Assembly: GCF_000023865.1 (NCBI RefSeq) | Contig: NC_013159.1 | Coordinates: 2,196,001 to 2,260,000 of the forward strand | DNA: 64,000 nt | From: Saccharomonospora viridis DSM 43017 | Lineage (GTDB): Bacteria; Actinomycetota; Actinomycetes; Mycobacteriales; Pseudonocardiaceae | Reading direction: 5' to 3' | Part shown: positions 38,040-46,203 of the stretch, in pieces | How positions within the stretch are numbered: the first letter of the stretch is position 1 | How the letters are laid out: each line of letters opens with the position of its first letter | Translations under genes and position numbers: made by a program | Notes under the pieces: model-generated | The model's database searches: none | Seen by the model: the letters and a program-made list of their open reading frames with translations, nothing else | What the model was told of the DNA's origin: nothing

Positions 38040-39425
38040 TTGCCAAGATCCATGTTCAAGTGGGACGTTGTCCACGGAGGAAAGGCCCCGCCACGGGGTG
38101 CGTCGGTCGGGCCGTTGGAACGGCTCAGCTGGGGACGCACGCTGGGGCTCGGCGCGCAGCACGTGGTGGCGATGTTCGGCGCCACGTTCGTCTTCCCCGT
38201 GGTGATGGGGTTGGACCCCAACCTTGCGATCATGTTCTCGGGGATCTGCACGATCATCTTCCTGCTGATCGTGCAGAACCGGGTCCCCAGTTACCTGGGG
38301 ACCAGCGCGGCATTCGTGGCCGCCGTGGCCGCGATCCGCGAACAGGGCGGCGATTCGGCCCACGTGACCGGCGCGATCCTGGTCGGCGGCCTCGTTCTGG
38401 CGCTGATCGGCGTGATCATCCACATCGGTGGCGCACGGATCATCCACAAGGTGCTCCCGCCCGCGGTCACCGGAGCGGTGATCATGCTCATCGGGTTCAA
38501 CCTCGCACCCGTGGTCGCGGGCACCTACTGGCACCAGGATCAATGGGTCGCACTCGCCACGGCCACGTTCATGGTGCTCGCGGCGGTGCTGCTGCCCGGT
38601 TTCTGGTCCCGTATCGCGGTGTTCCTCGCCCTGGTGTTCGGCTATGTCATCTCCTGGCTGGCCGATCTGCTCTTCGGTGAGATCACGTCGGTGTTGCCGG
38701 ACAGCGGAGGCGAAGCGGTCCCGCACCCGCGGGTCTCCTGGGACGAGGTGGCGACCGCGGACTGGATCGGGCTGCCCAGCGGCACGCTCGCCGACGGTGT
38801 CCCCGTCATCCACGCACCCTCGTTCTCCCTGACCTTCATCCTGCTGGTCCTGCCCGGAGTGATCGCGTTGGTCGCGGAGAACACCGGTCATGTCAAGGCG
38901 GTCGCGGAGATGACGGGAGAGGACCTCGACCCCTACATGGGACGTGCCATCGGAGCGGACGGCATCGCCACCGCGTTGGCGAGCGCGTTCGGTGGTTCAC
39001 CGACCACCACCTACGCCGAGAACATCGGCGTCATGGGCACCACCCGGGTGTACTCCACGGCCGCCTACTACGCGGCCGCCCTCGTGGCCATCCTGCTCGG
39101 CCTGTGCCCCAAGTTCGGCGCCGTCATCAACGCCGTCCCCGGAGGGGTCCTCGGCGGCATCACCATCGTCCTTTACGGAATGATCGGCCTGGTCGGAGCC
39201 AAGATCTGGGTGGAGAACCGCGTCGACTTCGGAAACCCCGTCAACCTCATCGGACTCGCGGCGGGCCTGATCGCGGGGATCGGCGGCGTCAGCTTGTCCT
39301 TCTCCGAACATTTCGAGCTCGGAGGCATCGCCCTGGGCACCATCCTGGTGATCGTGTACTTCCACCTGGTCAAGGGGCGGGGGCAGAAGCCGGGCTCAGC
39401 CGAGGAGGTGACCCAAAACCCATGA
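38040..39425 (+). CDS. NCS2 family nucleobase permease (uracil/xanthine type)
   Basis: A 461-residue nucleobase:cation symporter-2 with 12-14 membrane segments. I chose the TTG at 38040 because AGG of GAGGTGG lies 7 nt ahead; the first ATG is at 38052. Signature regions: GAQHVVAMFGATFVFPVVMG, SYLGTSAAF, ENTGHVKAVAEMTGED with the conserved Glu, GGSPTTTYAENIGVMGTTRVYS split over about 310-335, and NPVNLIGLAAGLIAGIGG. The pattern with TYAENIG is closest to UraA/RutG/PyrP uracil transporters. It overlaps the next gene by 4 bp. Confidence 0.93.
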   Translation: MPRSMFKWDVVHGGKAPPRGASVGPLERLSWGRTLGLGAQHVVAMFGATFVFPVVMGLDPNLAIMFSGICTIIFLLIVQNRVPSYLGTSAAFVAAVAAIREQGGDSAHVTGAILVGGLVLALIGVIIHIGGARIIHKVLPPAVTGAVIMLIGFNLAPVVAGTYWHQDQWVALATATFMVLAAVLLPGFWSRIAVFLALVFGYVISWLADLLFGEITSVLPDSGGEAVPHPRVSWDEVATADWIGLPSGTLADGVPVIHAPSFSLTFILLVLPGVIALVAENTGHVKAVAEMTGEDLDPYMGRAIGADGIATALASAFGGSPTTTYAENIGVMGTTRVYSTAAYYAAALVAILLGLCPKFGAVINAVPGGVLGGITIVLYGMIGLVGAKIWVENRVDFGNPVNLIGLAAGLIAGIGGVSLSFSEHFELGGIALGTILVIVYFHLVKGRGQKPGSAEEVTQNP

Positions 39426-40306
39426 AACCGGCCCCGTTCACATTCTCCCGGCCGGCCTGCCTGCATGAAGCGCTGGACCTTCTGGCCGTGAATCCCGACG
39501 CGAAGGTCCTCGCCGGTGGACAAAGCCTCATCCCGTTGCTGTCGATGCGACTGGCGTCGCCGTCGATGCTCATCGACATCAACGGCATCACCGAGTTGTC
39601 CTACGTGACGTGTGACGACACCGGCGTGCGCATCGGCGCGTTGGCGCGGCACGCCGAGGTCGAAACGCACGAGCAGGCACGACGGGTGCAGCCGCTGCTG
39701 TCCCAGGCCCTGCGGCTGGTCGCCAACCCCACCATCCGCAACAGGGGCACCACCGTGGGCTCGATCGTGCACGCCGACGCCACGGCGGAGATGCCCATGG
39801 TGCTGTGCCTGCTGCAAGGCAGTGTCACCGCCGCGTCCACCCAGGGCACCCGCACGATCCCGGCGCACGAGTTGTACGTCGGGCCGTTGGAGTCGTCCGT
39901 CCGTGCCGACGAGATCGTCACCGAGGCCTTCTTCCCCGCCCTACCGGCCGGTGCCGGTGTGGCCTTCGAACAAGTGGCCCGCCGACACGGCGACTACGCG
40001 TTGTGCGGCGTCGCCGCGGTGGTCGACTCCGACCCGGACGGCCGGATCACCTCGGTGCGGGCGGGGTATCTGTCCGTGTGCGACGTGCCGACCGTGGTCG
40101 ACCTGTCGGAGGCGTTCGCCGCGCAGGAGTTGACCGAACAGGCGTTGCACGACGCGGCGGAGCTCGCCTCGGCGTCGTTGGACCCCACCGGGGACATCCA
40201 CGCCAGTGCCGCCTACCGCGGCGAACTCGCCCGCGTCCTGACCCGACGCGCGGTGCGTGCCGCGTACGACGACTCCCGGTCTCGGCACGTGGAGGTGCGA
40301 GTATGA
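39422..40306 (+). CDS. FAD-binding subunit of a molybdenum hydroxylase
   Basis: A 294-residue medium subunit of the xanthine dehydrogenase/CO dehydrogenase family. FAD motifs are AGGQSLIPLL (about 34-43) and the second site RGTTVGSIVHADATAEMP. The C-terminal CO_deh_flav_C domain follows. Its ATG overlaps the permease stop (ATGA). It passes electrons from the iron-sulfur subunit to an acceptor via FAD. Confidence 0.95.
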   Translation: MKPAPFTFSRPACLHEALDLLAVNPDAKVLAGGQSLIPLLSMRLASPSMLIDINGITELSYVTCDDTGVRIGALARHAEVETHEQARRVQPLLSQALRLVANPTIRNRGTTVGSIVHADATAEMPMVLCLLQGSVTAASTQGTRTIPAHELYVGPLESSVRADEIVTEAFFPALPAGAGVAFEQVARRHGDYALCGVAAVVDSDPDGRITSVRAGYLSVCDVPTVVDLSEAFAAQELTEQALHDAAELASASLDPTGDIHASAAYRGELARVLTRRAVRAAYDDSRSRHVEVRV

Positions 40307-40827
40307 GCGAGGAACTGCACGAGGTACGCCTGCACGTCAACGGCACCGTCCACCAGGTTCGGTTACCCGCCAGACGGTTGCTCAGCGACGCCCTGCGCCA
40401 CGACCTGCGGTTGACCGGAACCCATGTCGGGTGCGAACACGGCGTGTGCGGCGCGTGCACGGTGCTCGTGGACGGCAAACCGATGCGCTCGTGTCTGATG
40501 TTCGCGGTCTCCGCACAGGACTACGAGATCACCACCGTCGAGGGGTTGACCGAGGCCGACGGCTCCTTGAGCCCGGTACAGCAGGCGTTCAAGGACTGTC
40601 ACGGCTTGCAATGCGGTTTCTGCACCCCCGGATTCCTCACCACGATCACCGCTGGTTTGGCGGAGAACCCCCGGCCGACACGTGAGGAGGCCAAGGAGAT
40701 GATCGCCGGCAACCTGTGCCGGTGCACCGGCTATCAGAACATCGTCTCCGCGGTGTGCCGGGCCGCCGAACTCGCCGCACGACGACGCGATGAGGCTGCA
40801 CGAGAGCGGGAAGAGAGCACATCGTGA
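40303..40827 (+). CDS. [2Fe-2S] subunit of a molybdenum hydroxylase
   Basis: A 174-residue small subunit. The plant-type cluster is bound by Cys in GCEHGVCGACTVLVDG and MRSC; the second cluster by CGFCTPGF and NLCRCTGYQ. It overlaps both neighbours by 4 bp. The C-terminal 20 residues are Arg/Glu-rich and form an extended tail. Confidence 0.96.
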   Translation: MSEELHEVRLHVNGTVHQVRLPARRLLSDALRHDLRLTGTHVGCEHGVCGACTVLVDGKPMRSCLMFAVSAQDYEITTVEGLTEADGSLSPVQQAFKDCHGLQCGFCTPGFLTTITAGLAENPRPTREEAKEMIAGNLCRCTGYQNIVSAVCRAAELAARRRDEAAREREESTS

Positions 40828-43211
40828 CAACCAAACTGCTGGGTGAGAGGGTTCGTCGCGTCGAGGACGAACGTCTGGTACGAGGCAAGGGACAGTACGT
40901 CGACGACCTGCTGCCGGACGCGCTCGAGGTCGCCGTACTGCGAAGTCCGCACGCCCATGCGCGCATCGTGGACATCGACGTCGAACCGGTGCTGGACATC
41001 GAGGGTGTCGTGGCGGTGTACACCTATGACGACCTCACCGGAGCGATGGCCGATCCCCTGCCGGTGTTGATCCCCCACCCCACGCTGACCCATGGCCGCA
41101 CCCAGTACGCCCTGGCGAAGGACGAGGTGAACTACGTCGGCGAGGCGATCGCGATGGTGGTGGCCGAGAACCGCTACATCGCCGAGGACGCCGTGTCCCG
41201 CATCAGGGTCGAGTACGAGGTCCTCCCCGCGGTGATTGGTGTGGACGCGGCCCGGGCCGCCGAGAACCTGGTCCACGACGACGTGCCCGGCAACGTGGCC
41301 GCCCGGATGGAACAGTCGGTGGGTGACGCGGAGGCGGCGATCGCAGCGGCACCACATCGGCTCACGTTGGACCTGGAGATCGAACGCAGCGCCTCGATGC
41401 CGATGGAGGGCCGCGGGACCGTGGCCCGCTGGGACACCGACTCCCGCAGGTTGCAGGTGTGGACGTCGACCCAGACCTCGACGGGCGTGCGTGCCGCCGT
41501 CGCCGCGAAACTGGGCTTGGACCTGGCCCAGATCGACGTGATCACCCCGGACGTCGGGGGCGGGTTCGGGGTGAAGATCCTGCACCCGTGGCCGGAGGAA
41601 CTCCTGGTGCCGATGGCCGCGATGAAGCTGGGCCGCCCGGTGAAGTTCACCGAGGACCGTCGGGAGCACTTCATCTCCTCGGCGCACGAACGCGGCCAGA
41701 AACACCACGTGGAGGTCGGTTTCGACGACGACGGTCGGCTGCTCGGACTGTCGGTGCGGTTCTGGCACGACCACGGCGCCTACATCCCGTACGGTCTCAT
41801 CGTCCCGATCATCACCTCCACCCAGCTGCTCGGCCCGTACAAACCGGGCAACTACAAGGTCGTCTTCGACAGCCTCTACACCAACACGGTCGTGGTGACG
41901 CCGTATCGCGGCGCCGGTCGCCCCCAAGGGGTGTACGTGATGGAGCGGACGATGGACGCGATCGCGGCCTACCTGGGCAAGGACCGGACCGAGGTGCGGT
42001 CGGTGAACTTCATCCAGCCCGACGAGTTCCCCTACGACCACGGCCTGATCTTCCAGGACGGCAAACCCCTGGTGTACGACTCGGGCAACTTCCCGGCGTC
42101 GTTGGAGAAGTTGAAGAAACTCATCGGCTGGGACGAGTTCGAGGCGTTCCGGGACGAGCTACGCGCCCAAGGGCGACGTGTCGGGATCGGCATGGCCTGC
42201 TATGTCGAAGGCACGGGTGTGGGGCCGTACGAGGGCGCGCACATCACCGTCGAGACCAGCGGCAAGGTCAAGGTCGCCATCGGCTTGACCTCTCAGGGCC
42301 AAGGGCACGAGACCGCGTTCGCCCAGATCGTCGCCGACGAACTCGGCGTGCCGTTCGAGGACGTCGAGGTGGTCACCGGGGACACGCGCCGCATGCAGTA
42401 CGCCGTGGGCACGTTCGCCTCCCGCGCCGCCGTGATGAGCGGGTCGGCGGTGGCGCTGTCCGCACGCAAGGTGAGGCAGAAGGCGCTGCGCATCGCCGCC
42501 GAGGCGTTGGAGGCGTCGGTGGACGACCTCGAGATCCGCGACGGCATGGTGCGGGTGAAGGGCGCACCGAACCAGCAGATGAGCCTGGGCACGGTGGCGG
42601 TGCTGTCGAACCCCCTGCGATACGCCTTCGACGAGGCGTCCCAGGCCGCGACCCAGTTCTCCATCGGCGATCCCGACAAACCGCCGATCGCAGAAGACGA
42701 CGAACCGGGCCTGGAAGGTCGGGACTTCTACTCCCCGGAGCGATCCACCTTCGCCAACGGGATGCACGCCGCCATCGTGGAGACCGATCCGGAGACGGCC
42801 GAGATCCGCATCCTCAAGTACGCGGTGGTGCACGACTGCGGAACCTTGATCAACCCGTTGATCGTGGAGGGCCAGATCCACGGTGGTGTCGCACAGGGTG
42901 TCGGCGGCGCCCTGTACGAACGGATGGTCTACGACGATTCGGGCCAGCTGTTGAACGCGTCCTTCATGGACTTCCTCCTGCCCTACGTCAGCGAGGTCCC
43001 CGACTCGATCGAGATCGACCATCTGGAGACCCCGTCCCCGCTGAACCCACTCGGCATCAAAGGTGCCGGTGAGGCCGGGGTGATCCCGTGCTCGGCGGTG
43101 TTCGCCTCCGCCATCGAGGACGCCGAGGGGTTCCCCATCACGTCGATGCCGATTTCCCCCTCCGAGCTCTACGAACTTCGGCTTCGTCATGAGAAAGGAT
43201 CGACGACATGA
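40824..43211 (+). CDS. Molybdopterin-binding catalytic subunit of a molybdenum hydroxylase
   Basis: A 795-residue large subunit starting at a GTG that overlaps the preceding stop. It has the N-terminal hammerhead (RVEDERLVRGKGQYVDDL), DVGGGFGVK, the PYRGAGRPQG loop and a C-terminal KGAGEAGVIP with the catalytic Glu. The loop is of the AYRGAGR (form II CoxL) type and lacks the Cys-containing CO dehydrogenase loop, so this is not a CO dehydrogenase. The neighbours (nucleobase permease, barbiturase, PucR) make hydroxylation of uracil/thymine at C6, giving barbiturate, the most likely reaction; xanthine or hypoxanthine is the alternative. Confidence 0.93.
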   Translation: MTTKLLGERVRRVEDERLVRGKGQYVDDLLPDALEVAVLRSPHAHARIVDIDVEPVLDIEGVVAVYTYDDLTGAMADPLPVLIPHPTLTHGRTQYALAKDEVNYVGEAIAMVVAENRYIAEDAVSRIRVEYEVLPAVIGVDAARAAENLVHDDVPGNVAARMEQSVGDAEAAIAAAPHRLTLDLEIERSASMPMEGRGTVARWDTDSRRLQVWTSTQTSTGVRAAVAAKLGLDLAQIDVITPDVGGGFGVKILHPWPEELLVPMAAMKLGRPVKFTEDRREHFISSAHERGQKHHVEVGFDDDGRLLGLSVRFWHDHGAYIPYGLIVPIITSTQLLGPYKPGNYKVVFDSLYTNTVVVTPYRGAGRPQGVYVMERTMDAIAAYLGKDRTEVRSVNFIQPDEFPYDHGLIFQDGKPLVYDSGNFPASLEKLKKLIGWDEFEAFRDELRAQGRRVGIGMACYVEGTGVGPYEGAHITVETSGKVKVAIGLTSQGQGHETAFAQIVADELGVPFEDVEVVTGDTRRMQYAVGTFASRAAVMSGSAVALSARKVRQKALRIAAEALEASVDDLEIRDGMVRVKGAPNQQMSLGTVAVLSNPLRYAFDEASQAATQFSIGDPDKPPIAEDDEPGLEGRDFYSPERSTFANGMHAAIVETDPETAEIRILKYAVVHDCGTLINPLIVEGQIHGGVAQGVGGALYERMVYDDSGQLLNASFMDFLLPYVSEVPDSIEIDHLETPSPLNPLGIKGAGEAGVIPCSAVFASAIEDAEGFPITSMPISPSELYELRLRHEKGSTT

Positions 43212-43873
43212 AGATCGCCGGACAGGCCACCCTGCACGCTCCGGTCGACAAGGTCTGGGAGGCGTTACTGGACCCGGCGGTGTTGGTCCGCACCATCCCC
43301 GGGTGTGAGCGGTTGGAGACCACCGGTGAGAACGCCTACGCCATGACCGTCACCGCCGGCGTCGCCTCGATCAGGGGGACCTACACGGGCACGTGCACGC
43401 TGAGCGATCTGCAACCGCATCGCTCACTGGTGCTGTCGGCCGAGGGCTCCGGGGCCCCGGGCACGGTCAGCGCGAAGGTCACGGTGACCTTCCAGGACAA
43501 TCAGGACGGTACGACCTCGTTGTCCTACGACGCCGATGCCGTGGTCGGAGGGATGATCGGTGGGGTCGGGCAACGGATGCTGTCGTCGGTGAGCAAACGC
43601 CTGGCCGGTGAGTTCTTCTCCGCCGTGGACGACATCCTGACCGGCGCCGACGCGGCCGCGGTGACGACGGCGGCGGTCTCCCCCGCCGACACCGGCCCGG
43701 GCCGAGCCGAGCCCGCCGCCCCGACGGCGCACACCCCGGGCGTGTTCACCGCCCCGACGGCGAAGACCTCGGCCCCCGCACAGGAGAACTTCCTGACCGG
43801 ACTGCTCGTCGGTGCGGGACTGACGCTTCTCGGGGTGATCGTGGGTTCCCTCACCACGCGAAGCCGCCGCTGA
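43208..43873 (+). CDS. CoxG-like SRPBCC protein with a C-terminal membrane anchor
   Basis: A 221-residue protein. Residues 1-145 are the CoxG/SRPBCC domain (LHAPVDKVWEALLDPAVL, IPGCERLE, KRLAGEFFSAVDD). An Ala/Pro/Thr linker and a membrane segment (LTGLLVGAGLTLLGVIVGSL) followed by RSRR form the tail. CoxG anchors CO dehydrogenase to the membrane in known systems, so this protein probably holds the hydroxylase near the electron-transport chain. It overlaps the large-subunit gene by 4 bp and is followed by a strong terminator. Confidence 0.92.
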   Translation: MKIAGQATLHAPVDKVWEALLDPAVLVRTIPGCERLETTGENAYAMTVTAGVASIRGTYTGTCTLSDLQPHRSLVLSAEGSGAPGTVSAKVTVTFQDNQDGTTSLSYDADAVVGGMIGGVGQRMLSSVSKRLAGEFFSAVDDILTGADAAAVTTAAVSPADTGPGRAEPAAPTAHTPGVFTAPTAKTSAPAQENFLTGLLVGAGLTLLGVIVGSLTTRSRR

Positions 43874-43899
43874 GTGGAGGACACATCGCGGACGGTCGT

Positions 43900-43935
43900 C
43901 GACAGGCGCCACCCGGCCTCGGGTGGCGCCTGTCG
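43900..43935 (+). terminator. Terminator after the hydroxylase operon
   Basis: A perfect 16-bp stem (CGACAGGCGCCACCCG and its complement) with a 4-nt loop lies 27 bp past the CoxG stop. It separates the permease-hydroxylase unit from hyuA. Confidence 0.85.
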
Positions 43936-44026
43936 TCGTTGTTCCGCCGAGCAGCCCTTCCGGCCTGTTTCCTCAGCGTCGAGGAGGAGCCGACCCGTTT
44001 GGCACACAGTGACGGCGGAACGGTTG

Positions 44027-44046
44027 TTCGTTGGCGAATCATGCCA
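44027..44046 (+). promoter_or_regulatory. Candidate regulatory site and promoter of hyuAB
   Basis: TTCGTTGG-N7-TGCCA followed by TGGTCGGG lies 37-56 bp ahead of the hyuA ATG. The same half sites and spacing occur at 48396-48415 ahead of barbiturase, and both regions run into CTGCATG about 41 bp later. A shared regulator, probably PucR, is inferred. Confidence 0.5.
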
Positions 44047-44082
44047 TGGTCGGGCTCTGTCGTACCCGCTTGAATCGGCTGC

Positions 44083-46203
44083 ATGAGCGAGCAACGTCGC
44101 ATCCGCATCGGGATGGACACCGGAGGAACCTTCACCGACGTCGTCGCCTTCGACGAACGCACGGGGGAACTGGTCACCACCAAATCACCCTCCACACCGG
44201 ACGATCCGGCCGAGGGTTTCATGGCGGCCATCGACAAGGTCCTCACCGTGCTGGGATTCGCCGAAGACGACCACGAAGCCAGAGGCGGCGCGATCAGCGC
44301 GGTCAGCCACGGCACCACGGTGGCCACGAACCAGTTGCTGGAAGGCAAAGTCGGCGATCTGGGTTTCATCACCAACGAGGGCTACGAGGCGGTCCTCGAG
44401 ATCGCCCGACAAAGCGTCCCCGACGGATACGGGAACTCCTATTTCTGGGTGAAACCCGACCGGATCGTGCCCCGGGACCTCGTACGGTCCGTGCGCGGCA
44501 GGCTGGATTACACCGGCGCGGAGATCAGGCCCTTCGACGAGGAGCAGGCCCGTGAGGTCGCCCGGTGGTTCAAGGCCAAGGGCATCAACGCCCTCGGGGT
44601 CTGCTTCCTGCACGCCTACGCCAACCCCGCACACGAGGAACGCATGCGCGACATCATCGCGGAGGAACACCCCGACGCGGTGGTCTCCATCTCCTCCGAG
44701 GTGCTGCGCGAATACCGCGAGTACGAACGTTCCATGACCACCCTGGTCGACGCGGCGGTGAAACCGCGGCTCTCGCGGTACATCAACAACATCAAGTCGA
44801 GGCTGGACGCCTTCGTCGGCTCCGGTCAGGACACCGGCGTGCCGCTGTACGTGATGAAGTCGAACGGTGGCGTGCTCAGCGCCGACGAGGTGGTCCATCA
44901 GCCGATCACGACGGTGCTGTCCGGACCTGCGGCGGGCGCGCTCGGCGCAGCGTTGATCGCGAAGACCGCGGGCTTCGACAAGGTGCTCACCTGCGACGGC
45001 GGGGGCACGTCGACGGACGTCTCGGTGGTCGTCGACGGCGAGCCGAGCCTGACCACCGAAGGAACCGTCGGCGTGTACCCGTGCAAGATCCCGATGATCG
45101 ACGTGGTGACCGTCGGAGCGGGTGGCGGATCGGTCGCCTGGCTGTCCCCGGAAGGCAACCTCAAGGTGGGCCCCCGCTCGATGGGAGCGGACCCCGGCCC
45201 CCTGTGCTACGGCAAGGGCGGCACCGAGGTCACGATCACCGACGCCCACGTGGTCCTCGGCCGCATCCCACCCCACCTGCTCGGCGGGGAGATCCCCCTC
45301 GACGTCGAGGCCGCCCGCAGAGGGATCGACGCACTGGCGGGCAAACTGGGTCTTTCCCTGGAACGATGCGCCACCGGCGCGCTGGAGATCTCCGCGTGGA
45401 ACCAGGCCAACGCACTGCGGCAGATCACGGTCCAGCGGGGCCTGGACGTACGGGACTTCACCTTGACCACGTTCGGCGGTTCGGGGTCGCTGCTGCTGTG
45501 CCGGTTGATGGACATCCTCGGGCTGAGCACCGTCCTCGTCCCGCCCAACCCCGGTAACGTCTCGGCGTTCGGACTGCTCACCGTGGACGTGAAGAACGAC
45601 TACGTCCGCACGAACGTCTGCCTGCACGACGCGCTCACCCCCGAGGCGCTCGCGACGGTGTACGGCGAACTCACCGAACAGGCCCGAGCCGCGCTGGTGA
45701 AGGAAGGCTTCGCGGAAGAGGAGCACACGTTCGTCCGTGCCGCCGACATCCGGTACTTCGGCCAGGCCTTCGAGGTGCGGGTCCCCGTGCCGGACGGACC
45801 GATCACCCGGGAACTCATCGACGAGGTGGCCCGCCGGTTCCACGCCGAGCACCGAGCCCTGTACGGCTACGACTTCGACGGCGACGACAGTCAACAGGTG
45901 GAGTGGGTCAACCTCCGCGTCGCCGGCATCGGCGAGATCCGACGCCCCGAGCTGGTCGCCCACGACATCCCGGCGGACGTCCCGGCCCCGGAGCCTGCGT
46001 CCCACCGCCCGGTGTGCTTCGACGCGGGACAGGGCTATGTGGACACACCGATCTACTGGCGTCCCGATCTTTGCCCCGGTCAGGTCCTCCACGGCCCGGC
46101 GATCGTGGAGGAGTTCGGGGCCACGGTGCCGTTGCACCCCGGATTCACCGCCCGCGTCGACGCCTACCTCAACATCATCGTGACCCGGAAGGAACAGGAA
46201 TGA
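44083..46203 (+). CDS. hyuA: HyuA-type hydantoinase/oxoprolinase subunit A
   Basis: A 706-residue ATP-dependent amidohydrolase A subunit. The actin-like ATPase motifs are IGMDTGGTFTDVVAFD (9-24), SHGTTVATNQLL, SGPAAGALGAAL, CDGGGTSTDVSVV and GSVAWLSPEGNLKVGPRS. Members hydrolyse cyclic amides such as N-methylhydantoin, 5-oxoproline or acetone-type carboxylation substrates, always with a B subunit. No ribosome site is seen before the ATG, which may mean a leaderless transcript. It overlaps hyuB by 4 bp. The substrate here is not known. Confidence 0.93.
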   Translation: MSEQRRIRIGMDTGGTFTDVVAFDERTGELVTTKSPSTPDDPAEGFMAAIDKVLTVLGFAEDDHEARGGAISAVSHGTTVATNQLLEGKVGDLGFITNEGYEAVLEIARQSVPDGYGNSYFWVKPDRIVPRDLVRSVRGRLDYTGAEIRPFDEEQAREVARWFKAKGINALGVCFLHAYANPAHEERMRDIIAEEHPDAVVSISSEVLREYREYERSMTTLVDAAVKPRLSRYINNIKSRLDAFVGSGQDTGVPLYVMKSNGGVLSADEVVHQPITTVLSGPAAGALGAALIAKTAGFDKVLTCDGGGTSTDVSVVVDGEPSLTTEGTVGVYPCKIPMIDVVTVGAGGGSVAWLSPEGNLKVGPRSMGADPGPLCYGKGGTEVTITDAHVVLGRIPPHLLGGEIPLDVEAARRGIDALAGKLGLSLERCATGALEISAWNQANALRQITVQRGLDVRDFTLTTFGGSGSLLLCRLMDILGLSTVLVPPNPGNVSAFGLLTVDVKNDYVRTNVCLHDALTPEALATVYGELTEQARAALVKEGFAEEEHTFVRAADIRYFGQAFEVRVPVPDGPITRELIDEVARRFHAEHRALYGYDFDGDDSQQVEWVNLRVAGIGEIRRPELVAHDIPADVPAPEPASHRPVCFDAGQGYVDTPIYWRPDLCPGQVLHGPAIVEEFGATVPLHPGFTARVDAYLNIIVTRKEQE

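Noticed and set aside
40824-43211. Carbon monoxide dehydrogenase as the identity of the molybdenum enzyme
   Set aside because: The active-site loop reads PYRGAGRP and lacks the Cys-containing loop of true CO dehydrogenase, and the neighbours concern nucleobases.
44185-46137. A 650-codon minus-strand frame opposite hyuA, and similar long frames opposite hyuB, the molybdenum hydroxylase and barbiturase
   Set aside because: Composition is typical of antisense frames in high-GC DNA. The plus strand has complete family motifs.
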